DNA of 64,000 bases, from positions 3,224,001 through 3,288,000 of the forward strand of contig JAECYW010000004.1 in NCBI GenBank assembly GCA_023014335.1, written 5' to 3'. Made by a program: the position numbers and the translations under genes. The DNA comes from Galerina marginata. Taxonomy: Eukaryota; Basidiomycota; Agaricomycetes; Agaricales; Galerinaceae. The notes under the pieces are model-generated. The model did not search any database. It was not told the DNA's origin and saw only the letters and a list, made by a program, of their open reading frames with translations. Within the stretch, counting starts at the first letter, position 1, and the number at the start of each line of letters is the position of its first letter. This document shows positions 1 through 11,804 of the stretch, piece by piece.

Positions 1-2112
1 CATTCGTAGAGATGCTAGCAACTTCAGCGCTTTTTGCTCCTCTTCCACTACTGGCTTATAGAAGGGATTTTTTTGGAATACTTCATTTAACCTTGTAATT
101 ACAGTCGGGTCCGTGTTTAATAAGTCTTTGACTATTCTGCGGTGCGTTTGCTGCGGTACGGTGAATCTCATGGAGCTGGATACCAGTGCTTTGCGGCAGA
201 TGTTATGATAAACGAAGGCAAATTCTGGATCCTTCTCGAATGGGCTGTCGTCTATCATCAGTAAGTGCGATAGTTGTTCCTCCATTCCAATTTTGACCCG
301 CCTAGCTGGATGCTGAAATCCTCCTATTCCCCATGGGTCTAAGTGTGGAAACAGCCAACTTAGCATCGCGGGGTTGTCAAAATCTGGGATGTATTGTGGA
401 CCTTTTCCAGATACAATAAATGGTTTTCCTTCAATGCATCTCTCAAGCGCTATGCTTTTCATGTTATAGTAGCTCTGTGGAGAGTTGTCACCGTCGGTAT
501 AGCCAACGTTTTCCATCAGCAGTTCTTCGCTATCGTTCGAATTGTCGGCACGATCTTTGTTGCGTAATGTATAGTCAGATGTAGCTGAATCTATGGCATC
601 GTTCGGGGGGATAAAGCCCACATGTATCGACGACGGTAGCCCTTTGTCCGTTTCTTGGTCGAACAGGTTGTCTAAATTTTCTTCACTGAACGAAAAATCG
701 TCGGAAGGTCTGTAATGGATGTTATTCTCCAGTAGAAATTGGATCAGTACTTTCACTCTCGACTTTCTGACGAGTATCGGTTTATATCTTGATAGAGTTG
801 CTCGGGTTGGAAGTTTGTCACCGACAAATATGGCGCACATGGTGTCACGTATGCTGTCTGACGCTGGAGGTATGACTCTGTTCATTTTTATCACATCCAG
901 TGGCCCTACCATTATGTTACCTCTTATGCCTTTCCTAGCTCGATTTAATATATTATTGGGCTTGTCTGACGAGTCTGATTGTTTAGAGTTGAAACGGCAA
1001 CTAATAGAATTGCAGCGTGCCCTAGACACGAGCATGCGATCGAATAAAGTGGAGTTCGCAAGAGCCTGTTTTACTGAGTTCGGTAGGGCTTCGTGCCCGT
1101 AATAAAGCCAGTTGCAAAGTGCGAATTTAGGCATCGTTCCGGCGTTTAATGATTTACTACATCTTGAGCAGAGCCTGACGTGGCCTAGCCTGTCTGTGAA
1201 TTCGAGACCTTTTGGATTCAGAAGCGCGTTCTGGTATAGAGCGACGTCATATGAAGATGGAAGAAGTGTATGCGGAAGCTCGTCGTTGCGTAGTAAAGTT
1301 AAATTCAGTCTTGTTGCGTGAATCCAGTCAGAGCTGTATCTAAATACTTGCTTGGCACAGGCTGCGCAGACGACCGTTCGAAGTTTATCCGTATTAATTT
1401 GATCTTCCCACTCGTCCATTATCGATAGTTTCATGTCATTTCCAAGAGGGGTGAGATGATCAAATTGGTTTATATCGTCGTCATCGGATAGCTGTATATC
1501 GGTTGGGTTAGTGGCCGTTGTTTGCGTCTCTCCGTGTTCATTGTTGACAACTATGGGATCAGAATCTGCAGTAAGTGTTCGTGATGAGCGTTGTGATTGA
1601 ATCGGTAGGTGCAATGTGCTCTGGATGGAAGGATCGATTATTTGAAATTGGTTTTCGATTTTTTTTCTCTCCGTGGTCAGTATTTTGAAAATGTATATCA
1701 AGTCGCAACAGCTTGGTAGGCAGACGTGGTGCTGGATCATTTGATAAATTTCTCCTTTTGAAGCTCCTCTGTGAGTTAGGCCGTGAGCTTTGCAAAGGAG
1801 CTGAAGGTCTTTCAGGTTGAAAAAGCGGAACCAATGCAGGAGTATCCTTATATCGATGCTCATCACAACATAGTTCGGGCTTTCTACAAGATTTTTGACG
1901 TCTCTGACATCGCACCATACGCCGTAGAATCGATAATATCCATTGAACTGAACTACGTTTAGATATTTGCTTGCACCGCAGACACTATCAGGGGTGTAAT
2001 GTCGGATGGTCAAGACTACCCGCATTGGACGTGAATATGGATCAATGTAATATTGGTCACCGGTTGTGTCACGATGAATTAAGAAATCGAAGATTTGATT
2101 TAACGCGCATTT
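1..2112 (-). CDS. Helitron-type replicase N-terminal region (DUF6570 plus Helitron-like N), partial
   Basis: One open frame runs on the minus strand from an upstream stop at 2113-2115 to the left edge of the window, so the C-terminal part (Rep/helicase) lies outside. Reading from the N-terminus there is a short helical segment (IDIRILLHWFRFFNLKDLQ), a Cys pair (HVCLPSCCDLIYIFK), two CxxC pairs (VVCAACAK and LCSRCSKSLNAG), and then MPKFALCNWLYYGHEALP, which I recognise as the DUF6570 signature. Near the left edge are LFPHLDPWGIGGFQHP and EEQLSHLLMIDDSPFEKDP, typical of the Helitron helicase-like N domain. No ATG opens the frame. The first in-frame ATG is at 2025, so either an upstream exon exists or translation starts there. 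The family acts in rolling-circle transposition. No stop or frameshift is seen in the visible part. Confidence 0.85.
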
Positions 2113-2628
2113 TTATAGTTAACGAAATATCGATAGATAAATAGAATAAAAGTAGTTAGTGTTGTAAGCGGAAGACATACTGCTGTGTGACTTACATGTG
2201 TTGGCTAATATCGCTCGGGGGTTTATAACGGTTGTCTTAATGAAAAATGAGACGGCTAGTGATGGACGGTCGATGTGTTTCACTGACCATTTGGTATAGT
2301 TGGTTGGGAATCGGACGGGAAGAGGCTGGAGGACGTCCTTTTATATCAGTCTGGTGGAGGGTACGTACAAACAAAGTTAAATATCCCAAATGGATAAGGA
2401 ATCAAAGATTCGTAAACATGGACATACCGGATATACACAAGCGTACGTAACTAAGAGGGAAATATTGACAAACAATAGTTGCGAGGGATTGATCTGGCGC
2501 CTTGTTCGCTCATTAGGACTTTTGAAGCGTTGCTGATCGTGAGGATCGTTGTGTATTTAAGTGGGATATGGTACTATCTGTCATCACGTTCAAAGGTAGT
2601 CTTAATTCGCGCTTTCGCTCGATAGCTA
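2113..2628. other. Intergenic, no gene seen
   Basis: This AT-rich gap lies between the divergent Helitron-type gene and the first F-box gene. It probably holds both promoters. I see no convincing ORF or repeat. Confidence 0.5.
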
Positions 2629-3824
2629 ATGGATGGAAACTTTTCGTGAGTTTCTACTTCTGACATTTGGTTGGGTGGTAATTAATCGTGTATAGCCCAT
2701 TTCCGTCCCTTGCAGTGGAGTTGTTGTCAGAAATACTCTCATATTTGCCTTTGGAGGACCAACATACTATGCTCTTCATGAGTTGGATGATGCATGACAT
2801 TGTGGCAAGGCTTATCTATCGAGAGGTTTTTGTTTCCCATGTCCGTGCAAGGAAGTTCTTCAAAACAGTCATATATTCTCAAGAGAATTATGCGAATTAT
2901 ATTCGTAGTGTCCACTTCATCGGGACGTTGGACAGCGACATGTTCCTCACTTACTTCGTGCTGTGCGACGCTCTACGGAAGATGGGGATGTTGGAGAAAT
3001 TAATACTGGACGTCCCACCCAAACATGCGCATGTCGCTCGGTATTTTTTTCTCAACAGATCTATCCTGCTCACCAGTGGTGGATCCGGTCTTGTCAAGGA
3101 ATCCGGCCCAGGGAGTGGATCCGAATATTCTCTCCCTAATCTACGGATGTTCAGCCTGCATGGCGGGTTGTCATTATTGGACATAACGAGATGGCGCGAT
3201 CTCACGGCCATTCATATAGCCGAACAAATGGGCGCCGCGGATCTGGCATATTTCATCAGGTCTGTCAGTAACGGGACGGGGAGTAATTCGATCATCCGAC
3301 GTCTTAATCTTTCCCTCACGGCCACCGTCGGCTCGCGCACAGCGTCACTTGTGTGTGTTATCGGATCCGCTTTTCCTAATGTGGAAGTTCTTACTCTAAG
3401 AACTCCTCGTGTTTACGCTCTTGTGAGTGATTACCGCTTTGTTTGTTGTGTGTCTGAATTGTACATGTAGGAGGTTTCCGAAGTCCTTGTTCTGAAGCCT
3501 GCATTGCTCCGTCGTCTTCGTCAATTCTTTCTTAATGATTGGACGTTCTTGCCATCGCATTTCGTTTTAGCGCAAGCGGAAGGGTTAGCGCTTCAGCGCT
3601 CTCACATAGAAGATTCCGGGTTCGTTCGGCCGGGGTTAGAGCGTTTGCATTTCGGTCACACTCATTGGAGCAGAAAAAGTTCTCGCGATGGTATGGGGTG
3701 GATGGTGCATTCACAATTCGGTCCTTGCATTGTCGATGGTGACGACTACATATCTTTGCACACGTCTGGAGATGCAAGGTTGTGGGAAGTATGGTATTGC
3801 ATGCCGCGTGATATTATTCGATAA
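2629..3824 (+). CDS. F-box protein (copy 1 of a paralogous pair)
   Basis: Model: join(2629..2645, 2696..3422, 3471..3824), about 365 aa. The long exon has no ATG at its head; a tiny first exon (MDGNF) spliced over a 50-nt intron supplies it in frame. The N-terminus (SLAVELLSEILSYLPLEDQ) is a fungal F-box, normally the Skp1-binding part of an SCF ubiquitin ligase. The rest is leucine-rich without clear repeats. The second intron, at 3423-3470, interrupts the sequence at the same place (after ...ALV) as in the minus-strand gene at 16178-17328. That gene matches along the whole length (RARKFFKT versus RARRFFKT, FPNVE..., FFLNDWTF versus FHLNDWTI). No substrate can be inferred. Confidence 0.75.
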
Positions 3825-4084
3825 CGTATTGTCATGCGGCTATGAATACCGCCTCGTCTACTGTTAGGGAGCTGACCCGAGGCATTTATTTTGTTTTTCT
3901 GTTATTTTTGCACAGTATGCATAGCGGACTTCGGAGGTGATCGAGATTTTATTGTTGTCAACTACAACTGGTAGATAAAGTTCGAAGTTTTCCGTTTGTT
4001 GTTACTTGTTTCTTCATGTCTTTATTCTGGATGGAAGGTTTTAAAATGAGTCGCTGTTGTAAATTTGCCGGTTGATATTTTAAT

Positions 4085-5318
4085 ATGGAAAACCAAGCCT
4101 GTGAAATGGCCTCTCAGATGCTCTCTCGTTCTACGGACCCTCTGCTTACCATCGATAGCAGGAGGTTCGTATTATTCCCGTTACGTTTTCCGGCCGTGGG
4201 TGTTATTAGATGAATTGTGCATTTTTTGCGTGTTATATTCTGACTTGGTCTACCGCAGTTGTGGAAGAGCTACAAGAATGCAGTTTCTCGGTTCTGGATT
4301 GCCGAAGGGGTTGACTTACTGGAAAACCCTGGAGACTGGATGACAAGGCTCAATAGGGATGAGCGAGACTGTGTCTCCGCCATTCTGAATGGGCTGATGT
4401 GCTTGATTGCCAGTGTTCAAGATTCCCTTTGCTCAGAAATTTCGAATAATATAGGCGCGCAAGAAGGAAGATGTGGCTTCGGTATTATCTTGATGAGGTA
4501 TATTATGGATCGACCTTTACGCTCTATTATTGACGTCTTCATACAGTTCCAATATACATTGCGAAGCCCTATATAATGTGATATCCAGCATTGTCAGTGC
4601 CGATGGATGTGTTGAAGATGTTCCTCAAGACTTAACGGATTCTGGCCAGAAAAAGAAGCAATGGGTCACATCGTGGGTAGAGGACCGCGATGCTCCATTC
4701 TGCGACCGCCTTCTGGCTCTTGTTTCAGTTAACGGGCTATTTTTCTCCTCGATGTTGGCAGTGTTATCTTCGAAAAATCGTCGGGGATTAATGTCAGGAA
4801 TTGGGCATGTTTGCAATAACATTTCGCGAGACCTTAATTGGAACACCGAGTTTATATCTCTCGTCTTTCTTCACCTACAGATAAAGCCGTCAGCAAACCG
4901 TGCCCATTGCATCATAAAGGAGGCAGTGGACTTGGAGAAGGAATTCATAAACAGTTCGTCTGCTGTCGCGTCTCATCTTGATAGTGATGCTGACTATACC
5001 TACGAAGAACTCATGTGTATAGATATTGGAATTCGACAGGATATATTGTGCCAGTACGTGGAGTTTTTGGCTGACGTACTTCTGCAATCTATTGGGTATC
5101 CTGCTGCATACGGCGCCAAAAATCCGGTATGTATCCCAAATTTCCTCCTTTAGCCGACAAACGCTTAGATTGTCACATAAAAGTTGGTGTACATCACTAC
5201 GGTCACGGGTCATCAACTGGCTGCGAATCTCCGTGAGCAGATGAGTGCGAGCTACGGGACTCAAAGTCCCGCCGTGGCCAGATCTATCCAGCCCGCGGGG
5301 GTGGATTATGAATTGTAA
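4085..5318 (+). CDS. Ribonucleotide reductase small-subunit (R2)-like protein lacking most iron ligands
   Basis: Model: join(4085..4195, 4259..4497, 4547..5126, 5184..5318), 354 aa. The R2 fold is clear from RRFVLFPLRF, LWKSYKNAVSRFWIAEGVDL, SNIHCEAL, KKKQWVTSW, VNGLFFSS, KNRRGLMSGIGHVCN, ISRDLNWN and CQYVEFLADVLLQSIG. In working R2 proteins six residues bind the di-iron centre. By alignment from memory to mammalian R2, this protein keeps the first Asp (D56) and one His (H121). It has Ser118, Asn179, Leu213 and Asn216 where Glu, Glu, Glu and His are expected, and Leu125 at the radical Tyr position. A radical-generating subunit is therefore unlikely; a structural partner role, as for yeast Rnr4, or drift are the alternatives. 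The last exon is the least certain. There is no stop or frameshift. Confidence 0.8.
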
Positions 5319-6617
5319 GCATTTGGCTGTCTTGTGACCAGACAATCATGAGTTAACAATAATGGGATAACGTTAGTTTCCCGGAGGATTTCGCATGAAG
5401 GATTTTCTGGCCTTCGAACTTCGGGTAGCTATTCTGGGGAGTTAGCCGCCAGTAGTTGTGATTGAAAAGATGTTTGGATTGTTGAGGTTGTATTAATTGT
5501 GGCGTTCGGTAGAGCTTGAGGTTGGTTGCCGTATTGCTCCACACCCAATACTTCCCTCTGTTGAGGTCCACATGTGAATATTTTAGAGCGTCGCTGAACG
5601 TGATGTATGGATTTTATTATTCTTTCTGTAGAGATCGAGCTTCAGAAGTTATTTCGTATTGTTCGGGTGACCTGCCCAATAAGGAATGCCCTGTCATACC
5701 TTGATTCGGCAATCATTGTAGTCTGACAACATGAATCGTCCGATTTTCCCAACGTAGCTTGGGAAATATTGGAACCGAATTAAGGTTGATCACGGCTATA
5801 TATAGGTTCTTTGATTGTTTGGATCCGTGGGTAATAAAGATTTTCCTTATGCGGATGGATGCATTACGGTCGTAGTGGGTACGACTATGTACGCGCTCTA
5901 ATGCTGAAGCATATCCGTAGTGAGGCGATGAAGCCTTTAGAGCTTATGCGTTGACAGAATCGTGGGTAGCCGCGATTGACTATTAAGAATTTTGTGTGAC
6001 GTGGTCATGTTATAGTGCGCATTTCGCTGTAAGTTGTGATTATCGCTCCTTATCGTCAAAAGGGAAATTTAAAGATAGAGGGAAACAATGTGAAATCGTG
6101 CTTGACAAGGCGATTTTTGTTGTAGCGAGGTTTTTTAGATCCGCTACGCGGATTCATATCAGTATGTGTTTGTGGGACTGGTTGTTTCATCGAGATCTCG
6201 AGGATCGTTAGTGCTCGGGGTAGTTTGAATTTTCTCTGTTGTAGAGTGAGCAGTTTAATTTTCACTGTTAACGAGTGAGCAGGTTGATTCGGCATGGGGT
6301 TTCGGTTGAGATATATAAGGATGGTCCGAGCAGGGATATTATTTTGTAACCGTCCCATAGGATCCGTCGACAATATGCAAGGGCCGCAAGGAAGTATGGA
6401 TAAAACTTGGGTATTGGAGGTGCGGTTGATGTTTTAGTGTCTGTGAAGATGCGTATCGTATTCATCCTTTCTAGCACCCTGGACCGACTACACATTTCGT
6501 GATTCACGAAACGGTCACCCGCAACAACGATTCTAGGGACATATCCCATGCAGTTGCTACGGTACGAAGCATACTTCGAAATATTTATCGCTTGGTCTGA
6601 TATTTACTCAGCTGAAT
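5319..6617. other. Intergenic, no gene seen
   Basis: Only short unsupported ORFs occur on both strands. I found no splice-linked coding chain or clear repeat. Confidence 0.45.
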
Positions 6618-7079
6618 ATGATTCGTTATCAATGCGCTATTTTAACTACTGGCGGCTCTCTCGATCTTATTTATCTTGCTCATCAAAATGGGAGCGTTGA
6701 TCTTCTCGATGTTGGAAAAATATTTCCCAATGGCGCGTTAAGCATCCGAGTTACTTGCATCCCGGGGACGCCAATTAAACTTGATAACGATTGGCGGATT
6801 ATCGTATCGAAAAGTTCATTGAACGCGCCACTTAACGGGTCTATCAAGAGTCTGTATAACACTAATTGGACGGGTAATATGGTTTTGAGCAAGTACGGCG
6901 TATCGGGTACCCAGGAAGACGTGCTAGCAAGTGATCTGCGGTTCCTGATTCCGTTTGTCTGCATGTAAGTCTTGCTGGCCTGTTTTTAAGTGTGTTGATG
7001 TTCTAATAAAATTCTTAGGTGGATTAACTACATGCAGAATTTACGTGTGGATGTCCTTCAGCGAGATGTCAATGTATGA
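6618..7079 (+). CDS. Small orphan protein, 135 aa
   Basis: Model: join(6618..6964, 7019..7079). The intron is 54 nt with GTAAGT donor and TTAG acceptor, and the frame is kept across it to a TGA. I do not recognise the family. The protein has no obvious signal peptide or membrane segment and ends in a polar helix (INYMQNLRVDVLQRD). It sits between the RNR-like gene and the convergent F-box/nucleotidyltransferase-like gene. It could be a remnant of a longer gene. Confidence 0.45.
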
Positions 7080-7404
7080 TCCGTACGTCGAGAGGATAAT
7101 CGGTGTCTTTGAAAGGCGTGATCATTTGTACATTTGGCTTAAATTATCCCTCTATTTTTACGAACTTTTGGGAGTGCGAAACGGTTGTTTAGTGAATATC
7201 AAAGTGGAAATACTGTGAGGCAAGTTGGTGTGATTCGTTATCAGTCTCTTGGTCTTCTTGGGATATCAACCTGTTCCTACAGTGCTACTTGTTCTACTGT
7301 CGTCTTGTATAATTTGGTATACGTGTTTTGGGGCAATCCATCTGTCGCGTCGGTGTGATTGTATCATAAAATATCTTCGGCGTGGTTGTCTAGCAGTGCT
7401 TACA
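7080..7404. other. Short convergent intergenic gap
   Basis: This is the gap between two convergent 3' ends. No feature is seen. Confidence 0.4.
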
Positions 7405-8548
7405 TTATGGAGTAACAATACGAATTGTTGAACCTCCTTCTTTTGGAACGTCGATGGCCTTAAAGGGTGTCCGTAGGCGGTTATGCTCACGGCGTCTCCC
7501 CATTAACTCTTTCTCCTCTATAGCCGTGGAGGATAAGATTAAGACGCCATTCGCGGGAGTAGTATAGAGCATAGCTTACCAACCAAAGGGATGCACCACG
7601 TGTAGCTGTCACCGACGAAGCGGTTTTCGCTGAATTGGCCCCTCTCGGTTAAGCTGATATCGTCTAGAGAACACTCAACCATGTCAAATCCACGTTCGCG
7701 GTATTTGTTCATCCAGACATCCTTTCGTTTGCTGCCAATGCGGTCATCCCTAATGATAAATGATCTGTGTTCAAGAAATGTCGACTTTGGGAAGACCGAA
7801 ACGGCTAAGGTGGCTGATATTGCGTTTACTACTCCGGCTGCAATTGTGTCATGTCCTTCAGCGATGGTGCGGAGTGTAAAATAGTAACGAACTTACTGGA
7901 GTGATATTCTTGAAGGATGTGGAATATAGGTTGTATGGACAATCCGATGATTTGAACCCGCCTTTCGACGACGGTCCCGTCCCATAGTGTGTACGATCTG
8001 AGGAAATTGATAACCTTCGTGATAGAGGACGCCTTTGCATTGCTTTGCTTTGTGATGTACGTTGTATATGGATAGTATGGTGGAGGGTTGTTCTTGCTAC
8101 GCACGGCACCCGACTCTTCTGTGTAACCATGTTCGGCTATCCATTTCACAAGGCGCTTGACTTTGGAGGAGATGGCGTATATGTCCATGTCGCTTTCATG
8201 GTATGTCGTCCGGTCAAAAAATTGAAGCGCCTGTGAACCCGATATTATCGCCTGTGTAGAACTCAGGATGTTTTGGAATCCTTGGACATCCTGAAACCAT
8301 CGCTTAAATCTTGCGTGAAAACTCCACGCTCTACTCGTGTAGAATCCGCTGAGAGTTCTAGTCAACGAAGATGTTTTCGAGAGAAGAATTAGTTGTTCCG
8401 TTGAGCAGAAGGAGAAAATGCGGATTATAAGAGTTTCGGGCAAGCAGGCGATACTCGACAGGAATGTGGATGGGATTGCCGTAGGAAGCAGAGATGCGCC
8501 GGAATCCTCTGGATAAACGCTTGGCGAAATTGCACGGATATTTTCCAT
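7405..8548 (-). CDS. F-box protein with nucleotidyltransferase-like motif
   Basis: Model: complement(join(7405..7517, 7580..7855, 7897..8548)), about 346 aa. Start is the ATG at 8548. An F-box-like segment lies near residues 30-60 (LPETLIIRIFSFCSTEQLI). It is followed by a module found in many agaric proteins: ISGSQALQFFDRTTYHESDMDIY, a GS then DxD spacing that matches the core of Pol-beta-type nucleotidyltransferases. The second exon continues in the manner of that family (PKSTFLEHRSF, FVGDSYTWCIPL). Introns are 41 and 62 nt. The first two exons fit well; the last exon and stop are less sure. Whether the NTase-like part is active is not known. F-box fusion suggests a role as a ubiquitin-ligase adaptor. 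Confidence 0.65.
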
Positions 8549-9009
8549 GGGATACGTACCAGGCAATGTGTGTTGGTGTCTATAAGTATCTGCATATAGA
8601 GTACGGTTTGAGTCCCATTCTTAATGATAGATCTATTTCGCTTTTCAGGGATTTGTTGTGGCAACTTTGATTGTCTTTTATTGTTGACATATTTGAATGG
8701 ATTTGGTCCTTAATAACACGGCTAATTAAGCAGATACAACTGTAGACGCTCGATAAACTTGAGACAAACGCATCCATCGACATTGTAAATATAAATAAAC
8801 CTAGGGACAAAGGCGATTATGCTCGTTGTTTGTCCGGAATGCAATTGACACTTGCGCCGGTGCAGGGAATTTTGTGATGTGTCTACATAGTGAGCTAATT
8901 TTTTATTCTAAGTCCTGGTGGTAAATAAATAGACGGGTTGCCAATTGTTTCTGCATCTTATCGCGTTACATTTAACTGCAATTTTTCTGGACATCTTTGA
9001 ACCAACGCC
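8549..9009. other. Divergent intergenic region
   Basis: This is the shared upstream region of the F-box/NTase-like gene (minus) and the 356-aa orphan (plus). I see nothing else. Confidence 0.4.
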
Positions 9010-10310
9010 ATGTCGCATACGTCTGAAATAATGGATGTTCTCGGTAATTGGCACAACAAGCGCTTTCGCGACACAGAAATTACACTCTCTGATGCGGTTG
9101 CGTCGTTGGGATCAGACGAGGCTCTCGTCGTGGCCAGGCCTGGCACTAGTAGCTCGCGTTGGGTTGTAAGTCTGTTTGTATTAATTGCGTGTGTAAGTCT
9201 CATGTGTCCTGCAACAGTTGATGAACAAGGAAACGAACGTGGTCGCTACTCTTACGCATGCAGGTATATGTGCTTGGGACGCCGACCTCAACACTGGGAA
9301 CTACGTACCCCCTGGAGAGGCTGCACCTGCTGGTCTTCCAGAACATAGGATGTGTGTTTATTTACATGATCTCTGAACGTCTACTGAATAATTGCTTTTA
9401 GTCAAGATACCCCATCCTTTAAATGCGAATATACGTACCCTTTCGATACAACGGTTGACACGTCTCTTTGGGATCACATGCGGGTACGTCGAGTCCTTTA
9501 CTATTTATTACTAAGGCTCATGATGGATCTAGACGATTGAAGAGCACGCGATCAAACAGGGTGGCTTTAATCGAGCAGGTAGAAAGCGCCGACCGTGGCA
9601 AAGCGGAGTACAGGAGCGAAAGAGTTATCTCGCGAGCGCTAGGATCTTTACGAGGCGTACTCCCTATAATACGAAGGACGGTGGCGAATTCAAGGTCCAT
9701 TACAACGTGCATCCATGGGTGTTGGACGCGATACAGGAGTATCCCGAGGCGCAATTGATTCCCAACCCCGAACGTCCTCGTTATTATCACTATGACGAGA
9801 CTGAAGGTGTCTTAAAGGATTTGCAAAGCACCAATAACCCTACCTTTGAAAGAGGTGACATTATATGGATGTCGTTTAGGGTTGGGCTCGTTGTTTCCAG
9901 GGATTACTGGTGGTCGGAGATCATTCCACTAGAATTAGTGCGGGTCGGAAAGTTGCCCGAACGTGTAATCTCACCATCGGAAGTTGCGCTTTACCCTTCC
10001 GACCCGGAGTACACCCCTCTTGAAGCTAACAAGCATATTAGAGCCATCGAGGGTAAGTGACAATACCTCTGCTGTATTATTTTGATTGGTTAATGTGACC
10101 GCAGCTCCGGTTCTGCTGGGAAAACGCAAAGGGAGCATGTCCGAGGACTTGGCTGACATAGATGCCCAGCCGAATAAGAAACAATTTGTGCAGTCCGATC
10201 ATGTTATGGTGGATGACACCGATATTAGCCAGGAGGAGAGTGTAATGAAGGTCAGCACAATGGAGCGTCGCCAAAAGAAGGGCTCGAAGACGTCTAATCG
10301 GGTTTTTTGA
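9010..10310 (+). CDS. Orphan protein, 356 aa, basic C-terminus
   Basis: Model: join(9010..9165, 9218..9351, 9402..9483, 9560..10052, 10105..10310). All five exons join in frame with introns of 50-76 nt. I do not recognise the family. The middle is a compact, aromatic-rich domain (PYNTKDGGEFKVHYNVHPW, GDIIWMSFRVGLVVSRDYWW) that resembles domains of many uncharacterised agaric proteins. A basic cluster (GRKRRPW) and a Lys/Arg-rich C-terminal tail (MERRQKKGSK) suggest nuclear location. The intron at 9484-9559 has an alternative acceptor, so about 20 residues there are uncertain. Confidence 0.6.
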
Positions 10311-11804
10311 GTGGATAAGTTAGCCGTATGTACATGTACGAGTCTGTTATCGTTTTTAACACGTTCTGTATAAATAGAGTGTATGTGAGTCTGAGTGCAT
10401 CCCAGTTTTTCGTTTGCGAATCAGTCTTTTTTTTTTCTTGTGAATCTAATTACTATTTTGACCGAGCTACGCGATGGTATTGCCAGTGTGTTATTATTCC
10501 GCCATTCAATTGTCAGCCATTACCCTTGTATTCATTTTTGGTCTCTAACCCTGTCATTGCAATCGCCAGCGTCTTTGCGCTCGATTGGTAGCAGGTGACA
10601 ATGTGAATTCAATTTCCCACGTTTGCGATCAGTTCATCCCTTCGATCCACATATGGTCAATGGCGACAGCGCTTATCAAATTTTGAGTGCTGATTTGTTA
10701 AATTTAGAATGACAGCGTGGTCGGAATTCTCGGAGGGTTTAATCCCTGAAGGGCGAAATAAGTTATCACGCGATCAAATAGCAGTGAAATAGTGGTGACT
10801 CAAGCTTATCGCTTCTCTCGTCTGGCATTCTTTTTCTTATCAGGTGAGGGCTCGTCTTATGGTGTTATCCTGTTTCGGCATATTCAACGGAGTCCCTTCC
10901 CTTTATTCTATCCCGTGCCCGGGTTTTTCTGAAGAGGCCTATCTTAAACAATGGTGAATCTTCGAAGCGTCATCTGGCGGCGCTGGTGTCACGATAATAA
11001 GTACGCACGGGATTAAGGGAGTCTTGATGGGTACTAACTAGGTGTTGAAAGGGTCGTTTAGGTAGGCCTATGTATGTATTCGAACCCATGTTGTTGGCCA
11101 ATGGGTGGCGTCAGAGACTTGCATTATTTTCAAGTTTAAAAAATACGGGCGGATCTATATACATCGCGCGAGGTGGCGGCGTGCAATCTACGTTTAATCA
11201 TTTTACTGGCAAGACCAGAGTAATTAAATCAGATTCGATTGCAAAAGTTCACAGTTAATCGGAGTCTGTGTCTATATGCTGTCATTTTCGGGAGAACATT
11301 GCAGTAATAAATAACTGAAGCGAACTGTATGGCGATGGTGAACGTTAACCCGGATCCTTTGGTCAAACCCACTCCGTTAGTTCGAATTGTGGGCATTTAG
11401 TATGAATGTAGTGATCGCACGCATACAGTTTCCAATATTTACACTGAATAAAGTTGGTTCTGTTTGCTTGCGATACGACATATCGTTTATAATGAATCGC
11501 TCTTAAATTACGATAATGTAATCGAAGGTCGCTAATTATGGCATGTGGGTTTCCATCCACTTGTTTGTCCGCTGCATATTCGGTTACTAGAGGCTCTCTT
11601 GCTTTCCGCTCAGGATTACCACAGGTGTTTTACGGACTCTAATCGGATTCATGAAAATACGCATGTAGGCGTAGGCTGTCCAATTCGTCACGCCTACGGT
11701 GATCTAGCTGTAGCATGGACCGTACGAGGTCGTGCGCGTCCTCTTCGCCATCTTCAAATAGCCACTGAAAGAAACATTTACTCTTCAATGGGGTGACGAT
11801 GATT
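10311..11804. other. Intergenic, no gene seen
   Basis: This 1.5-kb gap carries only short ORFs without family resemblance. A T-rich tract follows the end of the preceding gene near 10430. Confidence 0.45.
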
